Shown: positions 26,039 through 35,436 of the stretch, piece after piece
Layout of the letters: the number at the start of each line of letters is the position of its first letter
How positions within the stretch are numbered: position 1 is the stretch's first letter
From: Enterobacter sp. RHBSTW-00175
GTDB lineage: Bacteria > Pseudomonadota > Gammaproteobacteria > Enterobacterales > Enterobacteriaceae
Reading direction: 5' to 3'
DNA: 64,000 nucleotides
NCBI RefSeq assembly: GCF_013927005.1
Contig: NZ_CP055930.1
Span: 3,534,001-3,598,000, forward strand
The notes under the pieces: model-generated
Told to the model about the DNA's origin: nothing
Database searches by the model: none
Seen by the model: the letters and a program-made list of their open reading frames with translations, nothing else
Position numbers and translations under genes: made by a program

Positions 26039-26218
26039 GAACTGCCATGTCTAAATGAAAACTGCAAGTCTCAAGCAAAGTATGCTTATAAAAACGTGGT
26101 ATCACCAACAAACTTGTTCGATGGCATCCACGTTTTACCAAGGGGATATTGTACAGGTCTGAACGAAAAAGTTAAAAGTTTGTAGCAATTAATTTAATCG
26201 GTTTGACCCGGTCAAGCG

Positions 26219-26238
26219 GGCGCAACCGAAGTTGCGCC
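26219..26238 (-). other. Hairpin after fldA
   Basis: GGCGCAAC/GTTGCGCC with a 4-base loop, 9 bp after the fldA stop. It lacks a T-run, consistent with the known read-through of fldA transcripts into uof-fur. Confidence 0.55.
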
Positions 26239-26246
26239 GCTCACTA

Positions 26247-26777
26247 TCAGGCGTTAAGGATGTCGTCCAGGTTCAGTTCTTCGCGGACCTGTTTAACCCA
26301 TTTTTCAACGCGTTCTGCAGTCAGTTCTGGCTGGCGGTCTTCATCGATGGCCAGACCCACAAAGTGATCGTCGTCGGCCAGGCCTTTAGAGGCTTCGAAG
26401 TGGTAACCCGCCGTTGGCCAGTGACCTACGATAGCTGCGCCGCGTGGTTCAATGATGTCGCGGATGGTGCCCAGCGCGTCACAGAAATATTCTGCGTAAT
26501 CTTCCTGATCGCCACAACCGAACAGCGCAACCAGCTTACCGTTGAAATCAACCTCTTCCAGAGTCGGGAAGAAATCGTCCCAGTCGCACTGCGCTTCGCC
26601 GTAGTACCAGGTTGGAATACCCAGCAGCAGGATGTCATAGCCTTCGAGATCTTCTTTGCTGCTCTTGGCAATGTCATGCACATCGGCAACATCTTTACCG
26701 AGCTGTTTTTGAATGTTTTTTGCGATATTTTCGGTATTGCCGGTATCACTGCCGAAGAAAATGCCGATGATTGCCAT
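26247..26777 (-). CDS. fldA: Flavodoxin I
   Basis: FldA is a 176-aa FMN electron carrier, essential in E. coli for IspG/IspH, biotin synthase and activating radical enzymes. The FMN phosphate loop is [14 protein letters not shown] near residues 8-21, and the two isoalloxazine loops are PTWYYGE and FGCGDQEDY. The start at MAIIGIFFG is preferred; a longer in-frame ORF of 38 extra residues is upstream noncoding DNA. Co-transcription with fur links it to SoxRS and iron control. Confidence 0.98.
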   Translation of the reverse strand: MAIIGIFFGSDTGNTENIAKNIQKQLGKDVADVHDIAKSSKEDLEGYDILLLGIPTWYYGEAQCDWDDFFPTLEEVDFNGKLVALFGCGDQEDYAEYFCDALGTIRDIIEPRGAAIVGHWPTAGYHFEASKGLADDDHFVGLAIDEDRQPELTAERVEKWVKQVREELNLDDILNA

Positions 26778-26932
26778 GAGTAAAATAACCTCTTGAAACT
26801 TAATGGTATGGTGGCGCAATTTGTCCACGGATAAGGGCAATAATAGCAGAACAGACAACCCTGCGGAAACAGCTATCACGCAGGACTGCACTCTGTGCTA
26901 CATGAAAAAGGTGAGAAAGGGAGTTTTCTGAC

Positions 26933-27220
26933 TTATGCCTTGCTGTGCAATTTTTCGAGTTGGGCGATCAACATCTCTTCAATCAGCTCGCTGCGGCTGA
27001 TGTCGCGGGCGCTGGCAAGCTCGTTGAGTGCATCAACGGCATCGGCGTTGAGTTTCAGTTCGACACGCTTAAGCCCACGATTTTTATCGCGTTTAAGCTG
27101 GTTGCGTTTATTAATACGCAGCTGTTCATCGCGCGAAAGCGGATTTGTCTTGGGTCGTCCCGGGCGACGCTCATTCGCGAACAGATCTATTGTCGTACGG
27201 TCCGTTTGTTCTTTGGCCAT
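26933..27220 (-). CDS. ybfE: LexA-regulated protein YbfE
   Basis: YbfE is a 95-aa protein with a C-terminal ribbon-helix-helix-like segment (KRVELKLNADAVDALNELAS ... ISRSELIEEML) and a basic N-terminal half (RRPGRPKTNPLSRDEQLRIN). E. coli YbfE belongs to the SOS regulon; its role is unknown but DNA binding is plausible. The start MAKEQTDRTT was chosen from E. coli; the longer frame reaches 28 residues upstream. It lies between fldA and ybfF. Confidence 0.92.
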   Translation of the reverse strand: MAKEQTDRTTIDLFANERRPGRPKTNPLSRDEQLRINKRNQLKRDKNRGLKRVELKLNADAVDALNELASARDISRSELIEEMLIAQLEKLHSKA

Positions 27221-27310
27221 GATTTTGAGACTTCGGGGGAAAACAAGCCGCCCTGCTATTGCCCGGGCGATAAGCGCGCCATCATACATCACCCACATCG
27301 GCACGCCAAC

Positions 27311-27336
27311 GACTGGAAGCCCGCAGGCTTCCAGTC
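27311..27336 (-). other. Long perfect hairpin between ybfF and ybfE
   Basis: An 11-bp perfect stem GACTGGAAGCC/GGCTTCCAGTC with a 4-base loop lies 14 bp after the ybfF stop. No T-run follows, so it is not a classic terminator; it may stabilise the ybfF mRNA or attenuate read-through into ybfE. Confidence 0.6.
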
Positions 27337-27355
27337 GCTGTCTTTTTAATCAATT
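27336..27355 (-). promoter_or_regulatory. Degenerate LexA box upstream of ybfE
   Basis: The minus strand reads AATTGATTAAAAAGACAGCG. The E. coli ybfE box, as I recall it, is the same with CTG in the first half. Here that half is TTG, while the CAG half is intact, so binding may be weak or lost. Confidence 0.4.
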
Positions 27356-28123
27356 CGCAGTATCAGAGAGATAGCGACGGATCGCGCGAAGCACGGCTTC
27401 TGGTTTTTCAGCATGAACCCAGTGTCCGGCTCCGGCGATAACATGCGCGCGGGCTTCGGGGAACTGCCTGATCAATTCATCACGACAGGCTTCGGTGACA
27501 TACGGCGAATTACCGCCGCGCACAAAGAGGGTAGGGTGTTGCCAGGCCGCAACCGGCTCCCAGCCGACGATTTCTGAGTATTGATCCCACAGCACCGGCA
27601 CGTTGAAGCGCCACTGGCCGTCGACAAACGATTTCAGCAGAAACTGCACCACACCTTCTTCATTAAGATGGTCGCGCATGATAGCTGCGGCCTGCTGGCG
27701 GGTGGAAACACCGGCGTCTGTCACTGCATTAATAGCGGCAAAGATCTCATCGTGGCGACGCACGTTATAATCCACGGGCGCTACGTCTATTACGACCAGG
27801 CCGTTAATGTGCTCCGGCGCGAGTGCGGTCAGGGCCATAACGGCTTTGCCTCCCATTGAATGCCCAATCAGCGTCACCTTTTCGAGGTTGTTTGCCTTAA
27901 GCGTATCCAGAAGATCCTGCGCCATTGCGGCGTAAGTCATCTCTGGCGAGCGCCCTGAAAGGCCATGGTTGCGCATATCTACCTGCAAAATATCGTGATC
28001 GCTAACCAGATCCCGCGCCAGCACACCCAGGTTATCCAGGCTGCCAAAAAGACCGTGAACCAGTACGATGGGAGAATTATTGTTCGGCGATTGTGCAGAT
28101 TGCGCTCGGGTATTCAATTTCAT
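27350..28123 (-). CDS. ybfF: Esterase YbfF (alpha/beta hydrolase)
   Basis: YbfF is a 257-aa hydrolase of the acyl-CoA esterase type. HGLFGSLDN marks the oxyanion region, GHSMGGKA (about residue 92) holds the nucleophile Ser, and GAGHWVHAEKP the catalytic His. Its start is divergent from seqA across about 180 bp. E. coli YbfF hydrolyses palmitoyl-CoA and malonyl-CoA in vitro; the physiological substrate is unknown. Confidence 0.96.
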   Translation of the reverse strand: MKLNTRAQSAQSPNNNSPIVLVHGLFGSLDNLGVLARDLVSDHDILQVDMRNHGLSGRSPEMTYAAMAQDLLDTLKANNLEKVTLIGHSMGGKAVMALTALAPEHINGLVVIDVAPVDYNVRRHDEIFAAINAVTDAGVSTRQQAAAIMRDHLNEEGVVQFLLKSFVDGQWRFNVPVLWDQYSEIVGWEPVAAWQHPTLFVRGGNSPYVTEACRDELIRQFPEARAHVIAGAGHWVHAEKPEAVLRAIRRYLSDTAN

Positions 28124-28306
28124 GGCAAAGTTCTTTTTTTACGTATGTCAGGTTAGGGTATCATGTTGACCATTCTGCCGCCCGGCTGCAAGGATCCAGT
28201 TTAATCTGACTTTTGCCGCCAACCTGGCTTGACGCTATCCGCTGTTGGGATTTGACCTTATAATCCCAACGACTTGTATTCAGATAAGATATCGCACTGG
28301 ATTAAG

Positions 28307-28855
28307 ATGAAAACAATCGAAGTTGATGACGAACTCTATCAGTATATCGCCAGCCAAACGCGGCATATCGGGGAGAGCGCGTCCGACATTTTACGGCGTA
28401 TGCTTAAAATTTCCGCCGCCTCACAGCCTGTCACTCCTGTCGCGAAAGATGTCGTGTCTCAGCCGAGCGTTGCGGTGCAAGCCAAACCCGCTATGACACC
28501 GGCGAAAGACAAAGTTCGTGCGATGCGCGAACTGCTGCTGTCTGATGAATATGCAGAACAGAAAAAAGCGGTTAACCGCTTTATGCTGGTGCTGTCTACA
28601 CTCTACTCACTGGATAACAAAGCGTTTGCTGAAGCGACTGAGTCGCTGCATGGCCGTACTCGCGTCTATTTTGCGGGCGACGAACAGACGCTGTTGCAAA
28701 ATGGCAATCAAACCAAACCCAAACACGTGGCTGGTACCCCGTATTGGGTGATCACCAATACCAACACGGGGCGCAAGTGCAGCATGGTCGAACACATCAT
28801 GCAGTCCATGCAGTTCCCGGCGGAATTGATTGAAAAGGTTTGCGGTACAATTTAA
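28307..28855 (+). CDS. seqA: Negative regulator of replication initiation SeqA
   Basis: SeqA is a 182-aa protein that binds hemimethylated GATC and sequesters oriC. The N-terminal multimerisation domain begins MKTIEVDDELYQYIA, a variable linker rich in Ala/Pro/Val follows, and the C-terminal DNA-binding domain has YWVITNTNTGRKCSMVEHIM. An 11-residue upstream extension was rejected by comparison with E. coli (181 aa). It is co-transcribed with pgm, 24 bp downstream. Confidence 0.98.
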   Translation: MKTIEVDDELYQYIASQTRHIGESASDILRRMLKISAASQPVTPVAKDVVSQPSVAVQAKPAMTPAKDKVRAMRELLLSDEYAEQKKAVNRFMLVLSTLYSLDNKAFAEATESLHGRTRVYFAGDEQTLLQNGNQTKPKHVAGTPYWVITNTNTGRKCSMVEHIMQSMQFPAELIEKVCGTI

Positions 28856-28879
28856 CCCTTGCATAAGAAGGACCAGGCA

Positions 28880-30520
28880 ATGGCAAATCACAGCCGTGCA
28901 GGCCAACCTGCACAACAAAGCGATTTGATTAACGTCGCCCAACTGACCGCTCAGTACTACGTGCTGAAGCCGGTTGTAGGTAACGCAGAACACGCAGTGA
29001 AGTTTGGTACATCTGGCCACCGCGGCAGTGCGGGGCGCCACAGCTTTAACGAACCGCATATTCTGGCCATTGCCCAGGCCATCGCGGAAGAGCGCGCTAA
29101 AAATGGCGTCACCGGTCCGTGCTATGTAGGGAAAGATACTCACGCCTTGTCTGAGCCTGCATTCATTTCCGTACTGGAAGTGCTGGCAGCCAATGGTGTA
29201 GACGTCATTGTGCAGGAAAACAACGGCTTTACCCCAACGCCGGCGGTGTCCAACGCGATTCTGGTGCACAACAAAAAAGGCGGTGCACTGGCTGACGGTA
29301 TCGTTATCACACCATCCCACAACCCGCCGGAAGACGGTGGTATCAAATACAATCCACCTAACGGCGGCCCGGCAGATACTAACGTTACCAAAGTGGTGGA
29401 AGACCGTGCTAACGCCCTGCTGGCAGATGGCCTGAAAGGCGTGAAACGTATTTCCCTGGATGTCGCGATGGCATCTGGTCGCGTGAAAGAGCAGGATCTG
29501 GTGCAGCCGTTTGTTGAAGGGCTGGCGGATATCGTCGATATGGCGGCTATCCAGAAAGCAGGCCTGAAACTGGGTGTAGATCCTCTCGGCGGCTCCGGTA
29601 TCGAATACTGGAAACGCATCGCAGAGCATTACAAGTTGGATCTGACCATCGTTAACGATCACGTCGATCAGACCTTCCGCTTTATGCATCTGGATAAAGA
29701 CGGTGCTATCCGTATGGACTGCTCCTCTGAATGTGCGATGGCTGGCTTGCTGGCGCTGCGCGACAAATTCGACCTGGCCTTTGCTAACGACCCGGATTAT
29801 GACCGTCACGGTATTGTCACCCCGGCAGGGCTGATGAACCCGAACCACTATCTGGCGGTGGCCATCAACTATCTGTTCCAGCACCGTCCACAATGGGGCA
29901 AAGATGTTGCCGTGGGTAAAACGCTGGTGTCCTCTGCGATGATTGACCGTGTGGTTGACGCGCTGGGCCGCAAGCTGGTGGAAGTGCCGGTTGGCTTCAA
30001 ATGGTTTGTTGATGGTCTGCATGACGGCAGCTTCGGCTTTGGTGGTGAAGAGAGCGCGGGTGCATCCTTCCTGCGTTTCGACGGTACGCCATGGTCCACC
30101 GATAAAGACGGCATCATTATGTGTCTGCTGGCGGCAGAGATTACTGCCGTAACCGGGAAAAACCCGCAGGAGCACTACAATGAGCTGGCTGCACGTTTTG
30201 GCGCGCCAAGCTACAACCGTATCCAGGCTTCAGCGACCTCTGCGCAGAAAGCAGCGCTGTCTAAACTGTCCCCGGAAATGGTGAGTGCCAACACACTGGC
30301 TGGTGATCCTATCACTGCACGCCTGACGGCAGCGCCGGGTAATGGTGCGTCTATTGGCGGCCTGAAGGTGATGACCGACAACGGCTGGTTCGCTGCGCGT
30401 CCTTCCGGTACGGAAGATGCGTACAAAATCTATTGCGAAAGCTTCCTCGGCGACGAACACCGTAAGCTGATTGAGAAAGAAGCGGTAGAGATTGTCAGCG
30501 AAGTGCTGAAAAACGCGTAA
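28880..30520 (+). CDS. pgm: Phosphoglucomutase
   Basis: Pgm is a 546-aa alpha-D-phosphohexomutase that interconverts glucose-1-P and glucose-6-P. The active-site phosphoserine is in [12 protein letters not shown] (about residue 146), the metal loop in NDPDYDRHG, the sugar loop in GGEESAGAS and the phosphate loop in [14 protein letters not shown] at 28880 gives the E. coli length; the upstream TTG at 28859 is not used. Confidence 0.98.
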   Translation: MANHSRAGQPAQQSDLINVAQLTAQYYVLKPVVGNAEHAVKFGTSGHRGSAGRHSFNEPHILAIAQAIAEERAKNGVTGPCYVGKDTHALSEPAFISVLEVLAANGVDVIVQENNGFTPTPAVSNAILVHNKKGGALADGIVITPSHNPPEDGGIKYNPPNGGPADTNVTKVVEDRANALLADGLKGVKRISLDVAMASGRVKEQDLVQPFVEGLADIVDMAAIQKAGLKLGVDPLGGSGIEYWKRIAEHYKLDLTIVNDHVDQTFRFMHLDKDGAIRMDCSSECAMAGLLALRDKFDLAFANDPDYDRHGIVTPAGLMNPNHYLAVAINYLFQHRPQWGKDVAVGKTLVSSAMIDRVVDALGRKLVEVPVGFKWFVDGLHDGSFGFGGEESAGASFLRFDGTPWSTDKDGIIMCLLAAEITAVTGKNPQEHYNELAARFGAPSYNRIQASATSAQKAALSKLSPEMVSANTLAGDPITARLTAAPGNGASIGGLKVMTDNGWFAARPSGTEDAYKIYCESFLGDEHRKLIEKEAVEIVSEVLKNA

Positions 30521-30533
30521 GTGCGGTTTGTGT

Positions 30534-30611
30534 GCCGGGCGGCACTGCGTTTGCCCGGCCTACAACAACGAACGTAGGCCCGGTAAGCGCTAGCGCCACC
30601 GGGCTATTTTT
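30534..30611 (+). repeat. REP pair (BIME) ending in the pgm terminator
   Basis: Unit 1 GCCGGGC...GCCCGGC at 30534-30560; unit 2 GCCCGGT...ACCGGGC at 30578-30604 in opposite orientation, followed by TATTTTTTT. It separates convergent pgm and potE. Confidence 0.82.
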
Positions 30612-31925
30612 TTAACTGTGTTTGTTCTTCAATTCAAATCGCGGTGACACTAAACCGTACAGCGTCCAGCCCATAAAGGTCACCATCGCGCCGTAGAGCA
30701 TCGCTTCCTGGCCGGACGAATAGAGCGCATAGAAGCTGTAAATTGCCCCAATCAGCGCCACGATGTTGGCCACTCTGGCTTTGCCCGGATCGACTTTTGC
30801 CACCTTCTGAATAATCACCAGGGCCGCCATCGACAGGATGTACGGAATGATATTCGTCACCACTGCCAGGTTTACCAGCACGTTGAACTGGCTGTTCAGC
30901 GACGGGCTGATGGTCATCAGCGACAAACCACTCTGGAAGATAACAATCGCTAACATACCCTGCACCGGCGCATCTGCTTTCGTCACACGCGAGAAGATTT
31001 TCGGGAAATAACCTTCGTCTGCGGATGACTTAAACACCTGCGCAATGGTGAACTGCCAGCCGAGCAGTGAGCCGCAGCAGGACATCACCATCAGACCCAT
31101 GATCACTTTCCCGACGGTTGGGGTAAACATCTGCGCGAAGGCCAGCCCGAACGGCGCGGTGGAGTTGGCGAGATCCATGTTAGGCACAATCCCGGCAATC
31201 ACGTTAGTTGAAACGATGTAGATAACGGCAGCACCCAGCGTACCGCCCAGTACAGCAATCGGGACGTTCTTTTCCGGGTTTTCCACAACTTCGGCATTCG
31301 CACAGGCGGATTCCAGACCGAGGAATGCCCACAGCGTCATGGCGATAGATGACCCCACCGCAGTAAAGAACGGTACATTGTGCGGGTTCCAGGAGTTGGC
31401 ATACAGCGTAGGGCTAAACCAGAACCAGCCGATGATGCACAATCCCACCACCGGGATGATCACCCCCCAGACGGTGATACTGCTGATCTGCCCGGTGATG
31501 CGCGCACCACCGAAGTTCGCAATGGTACAGATCCACAATACACAAATGGTGGCGATACCGATTTGTACCGGACTGAGCGTGGCACCAAACAGCTCCGTAC
31601 CGTAACCGACAGCCGAAATAGCAATCGCCACGTTGGCAATCAGCAACGACACACCGTAGGTATAGTTGGCCATAAAGTTGCCCGACTTACCGAAGGCATA
31701 CTCCGCATAGCCACCCATGCCACCTGATTTACGGCTGAACATCCCGCACTTGGCAAAGGCCCACGCCAGCGCCATTGAGCCAACGGCAGTCACCAGCCAG
31801 GAGATAATCGAGATCGTACCGACTTCTGCGAGCTTGGTGGGCAGCATGATAATTCCTGACCCCATCATGTTTACCATGGTGAGGATGGTCAGCTGCACCA
31901 CACCCATCTTGTTAGACTTACTCAT
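30612..31925 (-). CDS. potE: Putrescine/ornithine antiporter PotE
   Basis: PotE is a 437-aa APC-superfamily transporter with about twelve membrane helices (first signature GVVQLTILTMVNMMGSGII). It exchanges ornithine for putrescine and so supports acid resistance together with SpeF. Its ATG overlaps the speF stop by four bases (ATGA). The length is close to the 439 residues of E. coli. Confidence 0.97.
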   Translation of the reverse strand: MSKSNKMGVVQLTILTMVNMMGSGIIMLPTKLAEVGTISIISWLVTAVGSMALAWAFAKCGMFSRKSGGMGGYAEYAFGKSGNFMANYTYGVSLLIANVAIAISAVGYGTELFGATLSPVQIGIATICVLWICTIANFGGARITGQISSITVWGVIIPVVGLCIIGWFWFSPTLYANSWNPHNVPFFTAVGSSIAMTLWAFLGLESACANAEVVENPEKNVPIAVLGGTLGAAVIYIVSTNVIAGIVPNMDLANSTAPFGLAFAQMFTPTVGKVIMGLMVMSCCGSLLGWQFTIAQVFKSSADEGYFPKIFSRVTKADAPVQGMLAIVIFQSGLSLMTISPSLNSQFNVLVNLAVVTNIIPYILSMAALVIIQKVAKVDPGKARVANIVALIGAIYSFYALYSSGQEAMLYGAMVTFMGWTLYGLVSPRFELKNKHS

Positions 31926-34120
31926 AATTTTTCTCCTTTCAGCAACGACGGCTGAGCGGCAGGTTGCTTGATGACGTTACAGCGAACGTGTTTGCGGCCG
32001 TCACACTCTTCCACGTACACGCCCTGGAGCTCTGGCGCAAAGCCTGGCAACAGGTTGATACCTTCTTCCAGCGCGGCAAAGTAGCGCAGCACTGAACCGC
32101 CCCAGACTTCACCTGGCACAACGCACAGCACGCCTGGTGGGTAAGGGAGAGCGCCTTCGGCGGCAATACGGCCTTCGGCATCGCGCAGAGACACCAGCTC
32201 CACCTCCCCGCGCAGGTAGGCATAGTTGGCGTCCTGGGGTGACATCACCACGCGTGGGAAATGAGACTTACGGAACATCTCTTTTTGCAGCTGTTTCACG
32301 TTATTACGCGCATACAGGTCGTGCATTTCCTGGCAAATCTGACGCAGGGAATAGTCGGCGTAGCGTTCCGGGTATTGCTTACAAATCGATGGCAGCACCT
32401 CTTTTAACGGTGCATCGGTCTGGAGCAGTTTTTCGAAGCGCACCAGCTGAGCCACAAGCTGCTGCAACTTGCCCATATCCTCTGCCGGGGTCAGCAGGAA
32501 CAGGATGGAGTTCAGGTCGCATTTTTCCGGGACAATACCGTTTTCGCGCAGGAAGTTCGCGAGAATGGTCGCCGGGACGCCGAAATCCTCGTACTCACCG
32601 GTACGGGCGTTGATGCCCGGTGTGGTCAGCAGCAATTTGCACGGGTCGATAAAGTACTGATGCTCGGCATAACCTTCAAAGGCGTGCCAGTTCTCGCCAG
32701 GGACGAAGTGGAAGAAGCGCAGGTCAGTGGCAATTTCTGCTGTATCCCAGCTTTCCCACGGGCGACCATCTACGGTTTCCGGCACGAACGGGCGAAGGAA
32801 CTGGCAGTTTTGCAGAATAAGTTTGCGCGCTTCGATACCTGTGACCACGCAATCCATCCACATGTTGCGACCGCTCTGGCCTTCATGCATCCGGGCGTTG
32901 ATATCGAGCGCCGCAAACAGCGGATAAAACGGGCTGGTGGAGGCGTGCATCATAAAGGCGTTGTTGAGACGCTTATGCGGCACATAGCGCTGCTGGCCTT
33001 TGATGTGGCTGTCTTTCTTGTGGATCTGTGAGGTTTGCGAGAAACCAGCCTGCTGTTTATGCACGGACTGGGTCACCAGAATGCCCGGATCGTTCTCGTT
33101 TAGCTCCAGTAGCAGCGGCGAGCAGTCGGCCATCATTGGAATAAATTGCTCGTAGCCCACCCACGCAGAGTCAAACAGGATGTAATCACACAGGTGGCCA
33201 ATGTTGTCCACCACCTGACGGGCGTTATAAATGGTGCCATCGTAAGTACCAAGCTGGATAACCGCCAGTCGGAACGGGCGTTCGTCACGGGCGCGACCCG
33301 GGGCAACTTCTGCGACCAGCTCGCGAAGATAGCTTTCTTCGAAGCAGTGCGCGTCAATCCCGCCAATAAAACCGTATGGGTTTCGTGCTGTTTCCAGATA
33401 AACCGGCGTCGCACCAGCCTGTAACAGCGCCCCGTGATGGTTGGATTTATGGTTATTTCGATCGAACAACACCAGGTCGCCAGGCGTCAGCAGGGCGTTT
33501 AAAACCACTTTGTTTGATGATGACGTACCGTTCAGCACAAAATAGGTCTTATCGGCATTAAACACTTTTGCCGCATGTTGCTGGGCAATACAAGGGGCGC
33601 CTTCGTGGATCAGCAGATCGCCCATGGCCACATCCGCGTTACACAGATCCGAACGGAACAGCGTTTCGCCAAAGAAATCCACAAACTGGTTACCGGCAGG
33701 ATGACGGCGGAAGAACTGCCCCCCCTGATGCCCCGGGCAGTCAAACGCGCTGTTACCCTGTTTGACGTAATCTACGAGGGCACGGAAGAACGGCGGGCGC
33801 AGTTGGGTTTCGTACTTCTGCGCGGCAGCTTCAAGCTGGCGGCCATAGAAATCATTGCTGGTGTCAGAGCATTCAAAAACCCCCTGAATGCGGGACAAAT
33901 ATTCTGCCGGAACAATTTCTTCTTTATGTGTGGCAATAAAGACGGGAATACCAAATCCTGTTGCTTCTATTTCTTCTATCGCACCACTTGAAATATCGTT
34001 GATGGCCAAAACAACGGCAGCAACATCAATATAATCAGAAGCACTCACATCCACCATTTCGCGAGTGGTGGTAAAGCAATCAGGGCATGAACGGCTGGCA
34101 GCAATTTTTAAACTTTTCAT
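31922..34120 (-). CDS. speF: Inducible ornithine decarboxylase SpeF
   Basis: SpeF is a 732-aa PLP enzyme that decarboxylates ornithine to putrescine. The PLP lysine is in TQSVHKQQAGFSQ (about residue 355), and substrate/cofactor residues appear in HKSNHHGAL and FDSAWVGYEQF. An N-terminal wing domain (about 1-110, CheY-like) is more divergent from E. coli than the core. It is controlled by the speFL arrest peptide upstream and co-transcribed with potE. Confidence 0.98.
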   Translation of the reverse strand: MKSLKIAASRSCPDCFTTTREMVDVSASDYIDVAAVVLAINDISSGAIEEIEATGFGIPVFIATHKEEIVPAEYLSRIQGVFECSDTSNDFYGRQLEAAAQKYETQLRPPFFRALVDYVKQGNSAFDCPGHQGGQFFRRHPAGNQFVDFFGETLFRSDLCNADVAMGDLLIHEGAPCIAQQHAAKVFNADKTYFVLNGTSSSNKVVLNALLTPGDLVLFDRNNHKSNHHGALLQAGATPVYLETARNPYGFIGGIDAHCFEESYLRELVAEVAPGRARDERPFRLAVIQLGTYDGTIYNARQVVDNIGHLCDYILFDSAWVGYEQFIPMMADCSPLLLELNENDPGILVTQSVHKQQAGFSQTSQIHKKDSHIKGQQRYVPHKRLNNAFMMHASTSPFYPLFAALDINARMHEGQSGRNMWMDCVVTGIEARKLILQNCQFLRPFVPETVDGRPWESWDTAEIATDLRFFHFVPGENWHAFEGYAEHQYFIDPCKLLLTTPGINARTGEYEDFGVPATILANFLRENGIVPEKCDLNSILFLLTPAEDMGKLQQLVAQLVRFEKLLQTDAPLKEVLPSICKQYPERYADYSLRQICQEMHDLYARNNVKQLQKEMFRKSHFPRVVMSPQDANYAYLRGEVELVSLRDAEGRIAAEGALPYPPGVLCVVPGEVWGGSVLRYFAALEEGINLLPGFAPELQGVYVEECDGRKHVRCNVIKQPAAQPSLLKGEKL

Positions 34121-34376
34121 CTTTATCTCTTTATTTTAGGCAATAGGAGGCCTTCGATTCTTTACAAGAAAAAAATCGATAATTTACCGGAATAAAAAGC
34201 AAAACCTGACCTCTGATAAAAAATCAGTTAATTGCTTTTTACAGAATTAAATCCAGTCCGTCCGGCTACGAAAGAGCCTGGATCAAGAGAAATGAGCGCA
34301 CGTGTTCACAGGCAGTCGCCTGTAAAATAAGGTTTTTTAGAATAACCTGTAAGCAGATGCGCCAGAAGTCGAAGGA
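34121..34376 (-). other. speFL-speF spacer (leader with Rho-type attenuation)
   Basis: This 256-bp spacer contains no other gene. Hairpins include ACAGGC/GCCTGT at about 34309-34323 and AGGTT/AACCT at about 34331-34348. In E. coli and Salmonella, ribosome arrest on speFL blocks Rho-dependent termination in this spacer and lets speF be transcribed. Confidence 0.6.
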
Positions 34377-34481
34377 CTACCGGGCATTAAAGAGATGAAA
34401 GTCGAAGCAGTTACGGTGGGCAAACATCATAATATGAGTTGTCCGCCGTATGTGGGGCATTAAACGATTGTTGTTTTCCAT
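34377..34481 (-). CDS. speFL: Ornithine-sensing arrest peptide SpeFL
   Basis: SpeFL is a 34-aa leader peptide that begins MENNNRLMPHIRRTTHIM and ends FDFHLFNAR. It is nearly identical to E. coli/Salmonella SpeFL, where ornithine binding in the ribosome tunnel causes arrest and induces speF-potE. The core HIRRTTHIM and the C-terminal FNAR are kept. It starts after GGAAAACACAC; an upstream in-frame extension of 26 residues is not expected to be used. Confidence 0.93.
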   Translation of the reverse strand: MENNNRLMPHIRRTTHIMMFAHRNCFDFHLFNAR

Positions 34482-34670
34482 GTGTGTTTTCCTTTCAGTA
34501 ATTGAAAGCATGGTCATTCTATCCAGGAAAGGGCGACAAACCGTGAAGGAGATCAACAATAATCGATCAGATCAGAAATAAATATTCTATTTTATTGAAT
34601 ATCGCAGATCAAAATGCTGTTTTGTATGATTAATGTTAACATTCTGTTTTTATATTGTTTTGATTGGCGA

Positions 34671-34694
34671 AAAATAAGCCGTAAATAACGGCTT
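34671..34694 (-). terminator. Terminator after kdpE
   Basis: The minus strand reads AAGCCGT TATTT ACGGCTT ATTTTT, about 65 bp past the kdpE stop codon. The remaining 34482-34670 is AT-rich and should hold the speFL promoter; no gene is seen. Confidence 0.6.
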
Positions 34695-34758
34695 TGCTAT
34701 TTTCTAATATATACATAGGGTGTTATTTATTTTAATTAAAATCGAAATGAATAACTAT

Positions 34759-35436
34759 TCAAATCATGAACCGATAACCGATACCGGTTTCAGTTAATAA
34801 ATGACGAGGACGCGCGGGGTCGACTTCGAGTTTCTGGCGAAGGTGTCCCATATATATGCGTAAATAGTGACTATGCTCAACAGCGTTTGGTCCCCAGACC
34901 TGATTTAACAGCTGACGCTGGGTGAGGACCTTACCATGGTTGTTGAGCAAAACGGCGAGCAGACGAAATTCAATCGGGGTGAGGTGGATCTCCTCTTCAC
35001 CGCGCTGGATGCGCCGCGAAGCTAAATCGACCTGAATGTCGGAAAAGGTGTACACCGGCTCTGAAGGCGTTGTGGCACTGTGTCGGCGCAGCGCCACGCG
35101 TAGCCGGGCCTGAAGCTCGCCAATCCCAAAGGGCTTGATCAGATAGTCGTCAGCACCGGCATCGAGTGCCGCAATTTTATCTGTCTCTTCGGTACGGGCC
35201 GAGAGCACCAGAATGGGCATCTGACTCCACTGGCGCACTTCGCGGATGAAATCGATGCCATCGCCATCCGGCAGCCCCAGATCGAGAATGACCAGGTCCG
35301 GCTTGCGGGTTGCGGCCTCGATCAGGCCGCGCTGGAGCGTCCCCGCGTCATGAACGCGCAGGCCGTCTCCTTCCAGCGCGGCGCGCAGAAAACGGCTAAT
35401 CGCGAGTTCATCTTCAACAATCAGGACGTTAATCAC
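34759..35436 (-). CDS. kdpE: Response regulator KdpE
   Basis: KdpE is a 225-aa OmpR-family regulator. The receiver domain has the phosphoacceptor Asp in DLVILDLGLPDGDG (about residue 52) and Lys in YLIKPFG. The C-terminal winged helix begins near residue 130 (EIHLTPIEFRLLAVL). It activates kdpFABC through the T-rich site at 42626-42646. The start overlaps the kdpD stop by four bases. Confidence 0.98.
   Translation of the reverse strand: MINVLIVEDELAISRFLRAALEGDGLRVHDAGTLQRGLIEAATRKPDLVILDLGLPDGDGIDFIREVRQWSQMPILVLSARTEETDKIAALDAGADDYLIKPFGIGELQARLRVALRRHSATTPSEPVYTFSDIQVDLASRRIQRGEEEIHLTPIEFRLLAVLLNNHGKVLTQRQLLNQVWGPNAVEHSHYLRIYMGHLRQKLEVDPARPRHLLTETGIGYRFMI

Noticed and set aside
28607..30175. 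522-aa open frame antisense to seqA-pgm
   Set aside because: Same reason: long antisense openness over codon-biased pgm, no recognisable domain or RBS.
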